Of a stretch of 27,274 bases of DNA, positions 1-8,894 are shown in pieces. Origin of the DNA: UBA935 sp031555615 (GTDB lineage: Bacteria > Bacillota > Clostridia > Lachnospirales > Lachnospiraceae); the NCBI GenBank assembly GCA_031555615.1, contig JAVBUF010000119.1, positions 1 through 27,274 of the forward strand, given 5' to 3'. Position 1 is the stretch's first letter; every line of letters begins with the position of its first letter. The translations under genes and the position numbers were made by a program. The notes beneath the pieces are model-generated. The model was not told the DNA's origin, ran no database searches, and worked only from the letters and a program-made list of their open reading frames with translations.

Positions 1-1
1 C

Positions 2-394
2 GGTAAGGGTGAAGTGGTGAGAGCCGGAAAGGATGTCACCATCGTGGCCACCGGAATCTGTGTAGGTTCTGCTTTGGAGGCAGCAGAGATGTTAGCCCAG
101 GAGGGAATAGAGGCAGAGGTTATCAATATCTGTACTATTAAACCTTTAGATGAGGAGCTGATCAAGGCCAGTGCCCGGAAGACCGGCAAGGTCGTAACAG
201 CAGAGGAGCATTCCATCATCGGCGGTCTTGGCAGCGCAGTGTGTGATGCCTTAAGCGAGGGCGCCATTGCCCCGGTATACAAGATCGGTATCCGGGATGT
301 CTTCGGAGAATCAGGAAGTGCCCAGGCATTAGTGGAGAAATACAAGCTGGACGGCAAGGGTGTATACGAACAGGTAAAAGCCTTTTTAAAGTAA
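2..394 (+). CDS. Transketolase C-terminal subunit (partial, 5' end outside window)
   Basis: The reading frame enters from the left edge and ends at TAA 392-394, leaving about 130 residues of the C-terminal part. The sequence has the Rossmann-like fold of transketolase/DXS-type C-terminal domains: VTIVATGICVGSALEAAEML, then VINICTIKPLDEELI, then VTAEEHSIIGGLGSAV and the GESGSAQALVEKY helix. This domain sits behind the pyrimidine-binding domain in thiamine-diphosphate enzymes of the pentose phosphate pathway. Many Clostridia encode transketolase as separate N- and C-terminal subunits; the rest of this gene is outside the window, so split versus full-length cannot be decided here. A GTG at 14 is internal to the frame and not a credible start. 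A terminator follows 23 bases after the stop. Confidence 0.88.
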   Translation, partial: GKGEVVRAGKDVTIVATGICVGSALEAAEMLAQEGIEAEVINICTIKPLDEELIKASARKTGKVVTAEEHSIIGGLGSAVCDALSEGAIAPVYKIGIRDVFGESGSAQALVEKYKLDGKGVYEQVKAFLK

Positions 395-414
395 TAAATA
401 ACAGTTAGCAATTC

Positions 415-467
415 AAAAAACATCAATCTTACGGAGGAGAATCTCCATTCGTGAGATTGATGTTTTT
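415..467 (+). terminator. Rho-independent terminator after transketolase
   Basis: AAACATCAATCT at 418-429 pairs perfectly with AGATTGATGTTT at 454-465, a 12-bp stem. The 24-base loop holds a smaller GGAG/CTCC pairing. The 3' arm runs into TTTTT (463-467). Six A residues precede the 5' arm, so the structure could also work on the other strand. It separates the transketolase transcript from the kinase-gltX pair. Confidence 0.85.
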
Positions 468-591
468 AGTTCCATCAAGGTCTGCCCGGAAAATGTAAAA
501 TTAGGACTATCGAAAAATGAAAAGAAATGCTAAACTATAAATCAGTAAAGAAGCAAATGGTTGGGGAACCAGAAAAATATGAGGTAAGGGT

Positions 592-2601
592 ATGAATAAA
601 TTTAATGATCCCGGGATGATGAGTGCATTTCTCCATGAGACGATGATTGGGTTGTGGAAGGTGGAGATAGATGAAGGAAAAGAACCCCGAATGTATGCTA
701 ACCAGACCATGTTAGAGTTATTGGGTTTAGAGGAAATGCCTTCTCCGGAAGAGTGCTTCAGAAGATGGGACAGTAATATTCCGGAAGAATATTATCCTCA
801 GGTGCAGAAGGGCCTGGAAGAGATGAAGACAAAAGTCCTTGCCGAGGTACAATATCCCTGGATGCATCCCAAAGCGGGCAAAATATTTATCCGCTGCGGC
901 GGCATGCGTGATTATGAATATACCGACGGCATCTGTATCCGCGGATATCATCAGAATATTACCGATACGGTTATTCTGAGGGAAGAAAAAGAGCAGCTGT
1001 TGGAATGGAATCAGGAAATATTGGGTGCTCTCAATAATATTTTTTATGCTATCTACCGGGTAGAATTCCAAAGCGGGATCGTCCGGGCGGTGCGTTTGCA
1101 GAAAGATATGTATGATAATTTGGCTGATATCGATAAAGATATCTCCTACGAAGATTTTTTGGAAATTGTTATAAAAAAATATTTTCATCCCGATGACTAT
1201 CTAAGGTATCTGAAGGAGATGACGATAGAGCATTTTGAGGCCATTCTGGCAGGGGGAGAAAACCGTTTCGGCGGAGAATACCGCAGAAAGAGAAAAGACG
1301 GATATAAATGGGTAGGCTGTTCTATTTTCATGTGGGAACAGGAAAACGGAAAAGATGGTGCTATTCTGGCATTTCAAGATATTAATAAACAAAAACAGCA
1401 GGAAGAAAAGCAGAAGGATGCTTTGTGGGAGGCATATGTTTCAGCTAAAAATGCCAATCATGCGAAAAGTGAATTTTTATCCAAAATGTCTCACGATATC
1501 AGAACACCGCTGAATGCCATTATCGGAATGACTACTCTGCTAAGGAAAAATGCGGATAATGCGGAAAAAGTCAAAGAATATGTTGAAAAGGTAGAAATAT
1601 CCGGGAAGCTGCTTCTGGAACTGGTTAATGAAGTGCTGGATATGAGTAAAATCGAAAGCGGAAAATTAGAGCTGGATAGAGAATCTTTCCGGATATCCGA
1701 GTTCTGCAGGAGTATTGATACGATAGTCGGTCCGTCCATGGAAAGCAAAAGACAAAAATTTGAGGTGATATGCAAGGACCTTAAGCATGATTATGTAATT
1801 GGAGACATGGGCCGGTTACAACAGGTGTTTATCAATATCCTGTCCAATGCCAATAAATATACTCCGGAAGGCGGAAGCATTACAGTTACCATCGAGGAAA
1901 AGGAACTTTACCAGACGGGCAGCAGCCGTTATGAGATTCGGTTTGAAGACAATGGCATCGGTATGGAAGAGAGCTTTGTGAATCAGATCTTTGAGCCTTT
2001 TACAAGAGCCGATGATTCCCGGATCAGCCAGATCAGCGGCACCGGGCTTGGTATGGCGATTACCCAGAGCATTGTACAGGTTATGAACGGCACCATTGAA
2101 GTAAAAAGCCAGGTATCCCAGGGAACCTGTGTTACGATAGCAATAGATATGGAACTGCAGAAAAAAGAAGAAATCAGGGAAGGAAGCGACCAAAAGGAGA
2201 GTGAGGGACAGGATTTGCCGCAGTTTGCCGGGAAAAAGATTTTACTGGCAGAAGATAACCCCATTAACAGGGAAATGGCTCAGGAAATTTTGGAGATGGC
2301 AGGAATAATCGTTGATACTGCCAGGGACGGAAAAGAGGCGGTGGATAAATTTGCATCATCACCTGCAGGCTACTATGATCTGATCTTAATGGATGTTAAG
2401 ATGCCGGTGATGGACGGTCATGAGGCGGCAAAAGCAATTCGTAAGCTGGATCGGACAGATGCTGTCATTCCGATTTTTGCAATTACAGCCAATGCTTTCG
2501 TGGAGGATGTGACCATGGCAAAGGGAGCGGGAATGAATGAACATATAACCAAACCCATTAACCTGAAGATTCTGATGCAGACAATGAAAAAATATATATA
2601 A
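592..2601 (+). CDS. Soluble PAS-domain hybrid sensor histidine kinase
   Basis: 669 residues with no membrane segment or signal peptide, so probably cytoplasmic. The N-terminal part (about 1-125 and 145-270) looks like two PAS-type sensor domains; the second ends in the PAS-like stretch GGEYRRKRKDGYKWVGCSIF. A coiled linker rich in K, E and Q (about 270-295) leads to a HisKA domain, SHDIRTPLNAI, with the phospho-acceptor H301. The HATPase domain shows an N box (NILSNANKY), a G1 box (DNGIGME) and a G2 box (GTGLGMAI). A receiver domain follows (about 555-669) with phospho-acceptor D601 in LILMDVKMP and the conserved lysine in HITKPI. There is no Hpt or DNA-binding output domain, so a partner must act downstream. 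The start is ATG 592, preceded by GAGGTAAGGG. gltX follows after 20 bases. Ligand and target are unknown. Confidence 0.9.
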   Translation: MNKFNDPGMMSAFLHETMIGLWKVEIDEGKEPRMYANQTMLELLGLEEMPSPEECFRRWDSNIPEEYYPQVQKGLEEMKTKVLAEVQYPWMHPKAGKIFIRCGGMRDYEYTDGICIRGYHQNITDTVILREEKEQLLEWNQEILGALNNIFYAIYRVEFQSGIVRAVRLQKDMYDNLADIDKDISYEDFLEIVIKKYFHPDDYLRYLKEMTIEHFEAILAGGENRFGGEYRRKRKDGYKWVGCSIFMWEQENGKDGAILAFQDINKQKQQEEKQKDALWEAYVSAKNANHAKSEFLSKMSHDIRTPLNAIIGMTTLLRKNADNAEKVKEYVEKVEISGKLLLELVNEVLDMSKIESGKLELDRESFRISEFCRSIDTIVGPSMESKRQKFEVICKDLKHDYVIGDMGRLQQVFINILSNANKYTPEGGSITVTIEEKELYQTGSSRYEIRFEDNGIGMEESFVNQIFEPFTRADDSRISQISGTGLGMAITQSIVQVMNGTIEVKSQVSQGTCVTIAIDMELQKKEEIREGSDQKESEGQDLPQFAGKKILLAEDNPINREMAQEILEMAGIIVDTARDGKEAVDKFASSPAGYYDLILMDVKMPVMDGHEAAKAIRKLDRTDAVIPIFAITANAFVEDVTMAKGAGMNEHITKPINLKILMQTMKKYI

Positions 2602-2621
2602 TTTGAAAGGACGCACAAGAA

Positions 2622-4076
2622 ATGAGTAAGATTAGAACCAGATGTGCACCAAGCCCCACCGGAAAAATGCATGTAGGTAATTTACGTTCGGCGTTATATG
2701 AGTATCTCATTGCCAAACATGATGGCGGGGATTTCCTGATCCGAATCGAGGATACCGACCGGGAACGTTTTGTGGAAGGGGCCGTGGAAATCATTTACCG
2801 TACCCTGGAAAAAGCAGGCATCCTGTATGACGAAGGACCTGATAAAGATAAAGGGTTCGGACCATATGTGCAAAGCGAGCGGCAGGCCCAGGGCATCTAC
2901 TTAAAATATGCCAGGGAATTGATTGATAAAGGAGAAGCGTATTATTGTTTTTGCGATAAAGAGAGACTGGAAAGCCTGAAAACAGAAATCGTAGAGGGCA
3001 AGGAAATCAGTATTTATGATAAACATTGTCTGGGTCTTTCGAAAGAAGAAGCGGAAGAAAAACTGGCCGCCGGAATGCCGTATGTGATCCGTCAGAATAA
3101 TCCCCAGACCGGCAATACCACCTTTCATGATGAGTTGTATGGAGACATTACCGTGGATAACTCCGAATTGGATGATATGATCCTGATCAAATCCGACGGC
3201 TATCCCACCTACAATTTTGCCAATGTGGTGGACGATCATCTGATGGAGATTACCCATGTGGTGCGGGGCAATGAATATTTATCCTCTTCCCCCAAATATA
3301 ACCGCCTGTACCAGGCCTTTGGCTGGACAGTGCCAACCTATGTCCATCTTCCGCTGATTACCAATGAGGAACATAAGAAATTAAGCAAGCGCAGCGGACA
3401 TTCTTCTTTCGAGGATTTATTGGAACAGGGATTTTTACCCGAAGCAATTGTGAACTATATTGCTCTTTTAGGATGGAGCCCGGAAAGTAATGAAGAAATC
3501 TTTACCATGGCAGAACTGATCAGGCAGTTTGACTACCGGCGTATTTCCAAATCTCCGGCGGTATTCGATGTAGGTAAATTAAAGTGGATGAACGGGGAAT
3601 ACATTAAAGCCATGGATTTTGCTTTGTTTTATGAAATGGCATTACCGGTGATCAAACAGGTGATTACCAGAGATGTGGATACGGAAAAGATTGCCGAAAT
3701 GGTGAAGACCAGAATTGAATTGTGTTCCGATATCCCGGATCTGATTGATTTCTTTGAAGCGCTGCCGGAGTATGATACGGAAATGTACACCCATAAGAAA
3801 ATGAAGACCACCGCCGAAAGCTCTTTGGAAGTTCTGAAAGAGATCCTGCCGATATTGGAAGAACAGGGCGATTACAGCAATGATGCGCTTTATGAAACCA
3901 TTGTCCGGTTTGTGGAGCAGAAAGAATGCAAAAACGGTTATGTCATGTGGCCCATCCGGACAGCAGTTTCCGGAAAACAGATGACACCTGCCGGGGCAAC
4001 AGAGATTATGGAAATATTAGGAAAAGAGGAATCTCTTGCCAGAATCAGGGAAGGAATCAGACTATTGGAAAAGTAA
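2622..4076 (+). CDS. gltX: Glutamyl-tRNA synthetase
   Basis: 484 residues, the usual length for a bacterial class I GluRS, which charges tRNA-Glu with glutamate (and tRNA-Gln in many Firmicutes that rely on amidation). The HIGH-type signature is PSPTGKMHVGNLRSALYEYL, with HVGN at 17-20. The KMSKS-type loop is KKLSKRSG around 252-259. RIEDTDRERF and the insert with CFC and YDKHC, candidate zinc ligands as in zinc-binding GluRS enzymes, are also present. The C-terminal helical anticodon-binding region is complete. The start is ATG 2622, with GAAAGGA about 10 bases upstream. It lies 20 bases behind the hybrid kinase with no terminator between them, so the two are probably co-transcribed. A hairpin terminator lies downstream. 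Whether the enzyme discriminates tRNA-Gln cannot be read from the sequence alone. Confidence 0.95.
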   Translation: MSKIRTRCAPSPTGKMHVGNLRSALYEYLIAKHDGGDFLIRIEDTDRERFVEGAVEIIYRTLEKAGILYDEGPDKDKGFGPYVQSERQAQGIYLKYARELIDKGEAYYCFCDKERLESLKTEIVEGKEISIYDKHCLGLSKEEAEEKLAAGMPYVIRQNNPQTGNTTFHDELYGDITVDNSELDDMILIKSDGYPTYNFANVVDDHLMEITHVVRGNEYLSSSPKYNRLYQAFGWTVPTYVHLPLITNEEHKKLSKRSGHSSFEDLLEQGFLPEAIVNYIALLGWSPESNEEIFTMAELIRQFDYRRISKSPAVFDVGKLKWMNGEYIKAMDFALFYEMALPVIKQVITRDVDTEKIAEMVKTRIELCSDIPDLIDFFEALPEYDTEMYTHKKMKTTAESSLEVLKEILPILEEQGDYSNDALYETIVRFVEQKECKNGYVMWPIRTAVSGKQMTPAGATEIMEILGKEESLARIREGIRLLEK

Positions 4077-4087
4077 GATTCGAAAAC

Positions 4088-4118
4088 TGAAAAAAATCCA
4101 AATTAATATAAATAATTT
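4088..4118 (+). repeat. Tandem A-rich boxes, 19-base period, upstream of lipoprotein A1
   Basis: TGAAAAAAATCCAAATT (4088-4104) matches TAAAAATAATCCAAATT at 8785-8801 in 15 of 17 positions. A second, weaker copy, TATAAATAATTT, starts exactly 19 bases later at 4107. The same 19-base period occurs upstream of the binding-protein genes at 8966 and 12163. This fits a direct-repeat operator for a YesN/AraC-type regulator, though the region is AT-rich and chance or UP-element A tracts remain possible. Confidence 0.45.
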
Positions 4119-4128
4119 CATATGCGAG

Positions 4129-4182
4129 AAAACCTTCTTATGATAAAGTAATTGTACAATGCTTATCATCGGAAGGTTTTTT
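4129..4182 (+). terminator. Rho-independent terminator after gltX
   Basis: The 5' arm 4129-4146 (AAAACCTTCTTATGATAA) pairs with the 3' arm 4163-4180 with two mismatches, around a 16-base loop. The 3' arm ends in TTTTTT (4177-4182). A possible promoter for the next gene, TTCATA (4117-4122), 16 bases, TATGAT (4139-4144), lies within the 5' arm. A transcript starting there would lack most of that arm and escape termination. The promoter part is weak; the hairpin is clear. Confidence 0.75.
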
Positions 4183-4211
4183 GCGTCAGGTGATAAGGTT
4201 AGGGAGGAATT

Positions 4212-5501
4212 ATGAAGTATAAAGTGATGGGAATCCTGATTGCGGTCTTGTTCCTTTCCGGCTGCGGAACGGCGGCTGCGGTCAATGAGAACGAGGTCCC
4301 TGTAAATAAGGAAGAAACAATGACCATCTGGGCATGGGATGAAAATTTTAATATTCCGGCAGCAAATATGGCCATCGAAAGGTACCGGCAGACTCACGAA
4401 GATGCCAGGATCGAGGTGGTATCCATGTCTCAGGAGGAAGCCGTGGCCAGATTGAAATCAGCCATTGTGTCGGGAGCGGACAATCTGCTGCCGGATATTG
4501 TCCTGATTGAGGATTATCGTATTCAGCATTTTTTGAAAAATTATGAAGAGGAATTTGCAGACCTCAGTGAAATTGTCCACCAGGATGATTTCGCATCCTA
4601 TAAAATGGGTGTAAATCAGATTAACGGTAAGATTTACGGAGTGCCCTTTGACAGTGGTGTAGTTGGATTGTTTTACCGGTTGGATTATATTGAAGCTGCC
4701 GGTTATCGGGAAGAAGATATGGAAAATCTCACCTGGGAAGAATACATTGCCATCGGCAAAGCCGTAAAGGAGGCAACCGGTAAGGATATGCTGGCCTTAA
4801 ATCCCAGCGATTTGCCGATCATCAGGATGATGCTGCAAAGTGCCGGGAAATGGTATTGTGACAAGAACGGAGAAGTTTTCATTGCTGATAATCAGGCATT
4901 GGAAGAAGCCATCGGTGTGTATAGGGATATCGTAAATGCCGAAATTGCCCGGCCCATCAGTGACTGGAGTCAGTTCATCGGCACCTTTCAATCCGGAGAG
5001 GTGGCCAGCGTGGTATCCGGGGCATGGATATCTTCCACCATCCTGGAAACCGAAGAACAAAACGGCTTATGGCGGGTGACCAGACTGCCGTCCATGACCA
5101 GACAAGCCGGAGCGGGGAATGCTTCGTCGGTGGGCGGAAGCGGCTGGTACATCATGAAGAACAGCCGGCACAAAGCCGAGGCCAAGCGGTTTTTAAAGGA
5201 AACCTTTGCTTCCGATAAAGATTTGATCAATCAGTTGGTGGAAGCCATTAATCTGGTCAGTACGCTGCGCAGTGCGGAGGATAGTGAGAATTATCAAAAA
5301 GGAGTGGATTTTTATGGCCAGCAGAAGATTTTTTCTGATTTTATCCAGTGGACCTATGAAATTCCGGCAGTCAATTACGGTGCCGATACTTACGGCATGG
5401 AGGGGTATGTGGCAGAAGCGATTCAGGCTATTCTGGCCGGCGGGAATATTCAGGATACCCTGATGGAATATCAGAAGCTGTATCAGCAGGATGTAAATTG
5501 A
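4212..5501 (+). CDS. Lipoprotein solute-binding protein A1, sugar type (kinase-linked)
   Basis: 429 residues of an extracellular family 1 (carbohydrate) solute-binding protein. A short signal peptide ends in the lipobox LSGC with C18 as lipidated residue. The start of the mature domain, MTIWAWDENFNI, and the segment YGVPFDSGVVGLFYRLDYIE are very similar to the binding protein at 8966 (WCWDPSFNI, YGVPFDNGAVIACYRSDIL), so the two are paralogues. The start is ATG 4212, with AGGGAGGAA 3-11 bases ahead. It is followed after 23 bases by a response regulator and then its kinase, not by permeases. This suggests, by inference, a co-receptor that presents a sugar to the kinase, as proposed for XylFII-LytS-type three-component systems; it may instead feed the same permeases as the second protein. 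The ligand is unknown. Confidence 0.9.
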   Translation: MKYKVMGILIAVLFLSGCGTAAAVNENEVPVNKEETMTIWAWDENFNIPAANMAIERYRQTHEDARIEVVSMSQEEAVARLKSAIVSGADNLLPDIVLIEDYRIQHFLKNYEEEFADLSEIVHQDDFASYKMGVNQINGKIYGVPFDSGVVGLFYRLDYIEAAGYREEDMENLTWEEYIAIGKAVKEATGKDMLALNPSDLPIIRMMLQSAGKWYCDKNGEVFIADNQALEEAIGVYRDIVNAEIARPISDWSQFIGTFQSGEVASVVSGAWISSTILETEEQNGLWRVTRLPSMTRQAGAGNASSVGGSGWYIMKNSRHKAEAKRFLKETFASDKDLINQLVEAINLVSTLRSAEDSENYQKGVDFYGQQKIFSDFIQWTYEIPAVNYGADTYGMEGYVAEAIQAILAGGNIQDTLMEYQKLYQQDVN

Positions 5502-5524
5502 GGGGACAGTAAGGAGGGTTTTTC

Positions 5525-7060
5525 GTGCAGGAGGACAGAGTATATTGCAAACTTCTGATTTTGGACGATGAGTATGTGATGCGGCAGGGCATCAAGCATA
5601 TGATAGAGTGGGAAACGGAAGGGTTTAAGATTGTGGGAGAAGCCTCAAATGGGGAAGAAGGGCTTCGGATGGCGGAGGAATTGCGGCCGGATATCGTCTT
5701 AGTGGACATTGTCATGCCGATGATGGATGGGATTGCTTTTTCCGCGGCTATGCGGCAAAGATATCCAAAAATCAGAATTATTATATTAAGCAGTTATGAC
5801 AAATTCGAGTATGTGAAGCAGGCTTTGCTGAATGGGGCCACAGACTATATATTAAAACCTTCCCTGACACCGGAATCTTTATTGGAGGTTCTGGTTAAAA
5901 CCGTTAAGACCATTCCCAACTTGCAGTTGGTAAAAGATAAAGAATTATCTATGACGGATAAACTGAGCCGTCTTTTGGGAGGATATGAAGCCGGAATAAC
6001 GGAGGACAGCTTTCGGATAGCTTTTCCCCACACTCGATTTCGCCTGTTAGGTGCCAACCTGGGAATGTTGTGCGGCGGTTATAAGGAATTGGAGCATGAA
6101 ATCCGCAGCAGTATGGACAATTATTTTGAGACCCAGGCGGAATATGTGGCCAGGGTACTTTGGATTAAGGAAGAAATCTGCTGCGTCCTGCTGAACTATC
6201 GGATTAAAGATGAAGAAAAAATGTGGCGGGAGGTTTTGGACTGTGTCGCCCGGATCAAAGAGTATGACTTGTCCACTTTCTGGATATATGGCCAAAGTTT
6301 TACCGAATTGGAGAGATTGAAAGAGCGCTATGATAATCTGCTTTCTTATACCGGTGCAAGATTTTATCACAGGGATGAAGTGGTCTGCCGGGAAGAAAAG
6401 CTGAAAGATCCGATACCGCCGGAAAAATTTGATTATGAAAAATATGCAGACTTTTTAAAATTCCAGGATTTTTCCGCAGCTCTTCATTTATTCGGCGAGC
6501 ATGTGGAAAATCTCTGTCGAAATCAAACGGAAGAATATCTGTTAAAAAATATTACCAAGAATCTGCTTTATAATTTTCTGGTGGAATGGGAAAAGGAAGA
6601 TCATGGCCAGAGCCGGAAGAAAACGGAATATTTTCAGGAAATTGATAACTGTATCTATGCCGAAACCTTCCGTCAGATATTTGATGAAATATTAGCAGAG
6701 CTGATCAGGGAAAGCAAAGCCAATTTTAATAAAGAAAAAAATATTGCAGAGATCTGTCAATATATCCGGGAGCATTATGCGGAAGATCTGGAATTGGTGC
6801 AATTGGCCAGGCAATTCAACTATAATTATAATTATCTTTCCACCTATTTTAACCAGCAGGTAACCGAAGGGTTTTCCGGTTATCTCAACAATATCCGAAT
6901 AGAGAAGGCCTGTGAATTATTAAACAGTACGCCTCATTCCATAGCCCGCATCAGCGAAATGGTGGGATATTCCGACCACAGCTATTTTTGCCGGGTATTT
7001 AAAAACAGTAAAGGCAGAACTCCATCACAATGGCGAAGAAAATCAATTATCAGGAAATAA
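5525..7060 (+). CDS. YesN-type response regulator, AraC-family output (system A)
   Basis: 511 residues. An N-terminal receiver domain (about 8-128) has the acidic pair D14-D15, phospho-acceptor D61 in IVLVDIVMP, and the lysine of DYILKPS. A middle region of about 270 residues has no motif I can name. A C-terminal AraC-type domain (about 405-511) has two helix-turn-helix units: DLELVQLARQFNYNYNYLST and IARISEMVGYSDHSYFCRVF, ending GRTPSQWRR. It should be phosphorylated by the kinase at 7030 and activate sugar-uptake genes. The start is GTG 5525, chosen because AAGGAGGG (5511-5518) lies at ideal distance; no ATG is available there. Its 3' end overlaps the kinase gene by 31 bases, so translation of the two is probably coupled. 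The order regulator-kinase is the reverse of system B. Confidence 0.92.
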   Translation: MQEDRVYCKLLILDDEYVMRQGIKHMIEWETEGFKIVGEASNGEEGLRMAEELRPDIVLVDIVMPMMDGIAFSAAMRQRYPKIRIIILSSYDKFEYVKQALLNGATDYILKPSLTPESLLEVLVKTVKTIPNLQLVKDKELSMTDKLSRLLGGYEAGITEDSFRIAFPHTRFRLLGANLGMLCGGYKELEHEIRSSMDNYFETQAEYVARVLWIKEEICCVLLNYRIKDEEKMWREVLDCVARIKEYDLSTFWIYGQSFTELERLKERYDNLLSYTGARFYHRDEVVCREEKLKDPIPPEKFDYEKYADFLKFQDFSAALHLFGEHVENLCRNQTEEYLLKNITKNLLYNFLVEWEKEDHGQSRKKTEYFQEIDNCIYAETFRQIFDEILAELIRESKANFNKEKNIAEICQYIREHYAEDLELVQLARQFNYNYNYLSTYFNQQVTEGFSGYLNNIRIEKACELLNSTPHSIARISEMVGYSDHSYFCRVFKNSKGRTPSQWRRKSIIRK

Positions 7061-8787
7061 AAGCAAAATATTTTAACAGCCTCTTTTTCAAACTGGCACT
7101 TACCTCAGTGATTGGCAGTTTGTTTTTGGCGCTATGTTTGTTTTCTCTGAATATGAAAATGTCTCAGGACATTTTCGTGGATGTTTTTTCCGATTCTCAG
7201 ACTAAGATTTTCAGCCAGATTGAAGACGCCTTTTATCAGTTTTATGTGGATGTGGCAGAGATTACCGCAGACGTGGAAAGCAGTGAGAAGCTGGCGGCCT
7301 TCCTTACCGGAGAACAGGCCGGGGCGGCGGAAGAGCTGGGAAGGATTTATGCCATGCAAAAACAGGTGAATCAGATGAAGATCAAAGAGTATGATAATCT
7401 GACCCTTTTGATTGCCGGATTAAACCAAAAAAGCTATATGTGCGGCCGGGCCGACCGTCTCAGTGCTTCGCTGGATGAGATTGAAGCCATGGACTTTACC
7501 AGAAAGGCGGCTGCCCGCAAAGGGGAGCTGATCTGCCAGTATGTTCCCTTAGGCTTTACCGATTCCACCCAGAACGAACCCGTGGTGGTATGGTGCCGAA
7601 CCATTCAGAACAAAGCAGACAATGAGATCATCGGCTACACCTACCTGATTATGAAAGAAGCCGATATGCGGAAGAAATATGATTATTTTGTTTCGGGAAC
7701 CGGGGATATTATTGTCCTTAATCAGGACAAAGAGGTGGTTTCTACCAATAACAGCATCTACCTGGAGCTGGGCAAGGAGCAGGGGGCTGAATTGGAGCAG
7801 ATGGTGCTGGAGGCCAATCAGATGGGATTGGTGAGACAGTTTACCAATACCAACCTGACCATTGTGGGCTTACTGAATCCCGCCAAAGCTTTTTTTGTCA
7901 GATATGATCTGATCTTAAATATATTATTGGTAGCATTGATCACGACTGTAATCATCAGCGTTATTTTTATTCTGGTGCGCCGCCAGACCAGACCTCTTTA
8001 CAAGCTTGCCAATGCCATGGGGAGTCAGAAAAACGGGATTTCCAATCAGTTGATCGAATTGGAAGGGACCATTGAAATCAAAGAACTGTCCCAGACCTAT
8101 AATGAAATGATTACCGATCTGAACCGGTATATCGAAAAGATCATGGAAACCGAGAAGGAAAAACGGTCAGCCGAACTCCATGCCCTGCAGATGCAGATCA
8201 ATCCCCACTATATCTACAATACCCTGGCCAGCATCAAATGGATGATCATGCAGGGTAATACCGGTGAAGCAACAGCGGCTATCGATGCTTTTATTGCTTT
8301 GCTGCGGAATACCATCAGCAATGTGGACGAGTTCATTTCCCTGGAACAGGAGATTATTAATGTGAAGAACTATTGTCTCATCAACCAGAAACGTTATGGG
8401 GATAAGGTCCAGGTGGAGTTTTATATTCAGGAAGACTGCCGGGGCTGTATGCTGCCCAAATTGATCTTACAGCCCTTTATTGAAAATGCTTTTTTTCATG
8501 CCTTTCCTCAGGAGCGGCGGGGGCGAATCCATGTTTTTGCCCATAAAAATACCGATTTGCTGATGATCGAGATTGCCGACGATGGTATCGGTATGGAGCA
8601 GAGTCAGGTGGAGCAGATGCTCACCAACCATGAGCACCGGGAACACTTTACCGGCATCGGTATCCAAAACGTAGATGAACGGATCAAAATGATTTACGGC
8701 AATCAGTATGGACTTAATATTGAAAGCAAGAAAGAGGGCGGCACCACTATTACCATTAAAATACCCATCAATAGCAGTAATTCATAA
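7030..8787 (+). CDS. YesM-type sensor histidine kinase (system A)
   Basis: 585 residues. A first membrane helix (about 19-40) is followed by an extracellular sensor region of about 250 residues, then a second helix (about 293-317), a HAMP-like linker with PLYKLANAM, and the LytS/YesM-class kinase core. Its histidine motif is QMQINPHYIYNTLASIKWM with H393. The ATP-binding domain shows LQPFIENAFFHAF, IADDGIGME and GIGIQNVDERI. It should sense an extracellular signal, possibly through lipoprotein A1, and phosphorylate the regulator encoded upstream. ATG 7030 lies inside the 3' end of that gene. Only a weak AAAGGCAG precedes it, so it probably depends on translational coupling. The next in-frame Met lies after the first helix and would break the topology. 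Confidence 0.92.
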   Translation: MAKKINYQEIKAKYFNSLFFKLALTSVIGSLFLALCLFSLNMKMSQDIFVDVFSDSQTKIFSQIEDAFYQFYVDVAEITADVESSEKLAAFLTGEQAGAAEELGRIYAMQKQVNQMKIKEYDNLTLLIAGLNQKSYMCGRADRLSASLDEIEAMDFTRKAAARKGELICQYVPLGFTDSTQNEPVVVWCRTIQNKADNEIIGYTYLIMKEADMRKKYDYFVSGTGDIIVLNQDKEVVSTNNSIYLELGKEQGAELEQMVLEANQMGLVRQFTNTNLTIVGLLNPAKAFFVRYDLILNILLVALITTVIISVIFILVRRQTRPLYKLANAMGSQKNGISNQLIELEGTIEIKELSQTYNEMITDLNRYIEKIMETEKEKRSAELHALQMQINPHYIYNTLASIKWMIMQGNTGEATAAIDAFIALLRNTISNVDEFISLEQEIINVKNYCLINQKRYGDKVQVEFYIQEDCRGCMLPKLILQPFIENAFFHAFPQERRGRIHVFAHKNTDLLMIEIADDGIGMEQSQVEQMLTNHEHREHFTGIGIQNVDERIKMIYGNQYGLNIESKKEGGTTITIKIPINSSNS

Positions 8788-8820
8788 AAATAATCCAAAT
8801 TCCTAAAAATAATCCGAAAA
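8785..8820 (+). repeat. Tandem TAAAAATAATCC boxes, 19-base period
   Basis: TAAAAATAATCC occurs twice without mismatch, at 8785-8796 and 8804-8815, 19 bases apart start to start. The first copy overlaps the stop codon of the kinase gene. The 17-base version of copy 1 recurs upstream of lipoprotein A1 at 4088. Two direct repeats near two helical turns apart are typical of AraC-type regulator sites, which fits the YesN-type regulator of this cluster. The binding role is inferred. Confidence 0.55.
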
Positions 8821-8894
8821 CCCCGGTAAAAGATATCAGCCGCTGCATGAAAATTGTGCAAATCAAGGTGAACTATCTATTATCGGGTTTTTTT
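8817..8894 (+). terminator. Possible long-loop terminator or attenuator after kinase A
   Basis: The 5' arm AAAACCCCGGTA (8817-8828) can pair with TATCGGGTTTT (8881-8891) in 11 pairs with one bulged C. Seven T residues (8888-8894) follow. The loop is about 52 bases and could hold a small TGCA/TGCA hairpin. This would separate the regulatory genes from the transport genes, but the long loop makes it uncertain. Confidence 0.35.
8854..8883 (+). promoter_or_regulatory. Candidate promoter for transport genes of system A
   Basis: TTGTGC (8854-8859), an 18-base spacer and TATTAT (8878-8883) resemble a housekeeping sigma promoter with a weak -35 box. It lies 83 bases before ATG 8966. The two TAAAAATAATCC boxes end 38 bases upstream of the -35 box. 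Predicted by eye only. Confidence 0.4.

Noticed and set aside
727..1188. Minus-strand open frames inside the kinase gene and similar antisense frames throughout
   Set aside because: They mirror strong plus-strand genes, have no ribosome sites or recognisable motifs, and show the composition of a complementary frame.
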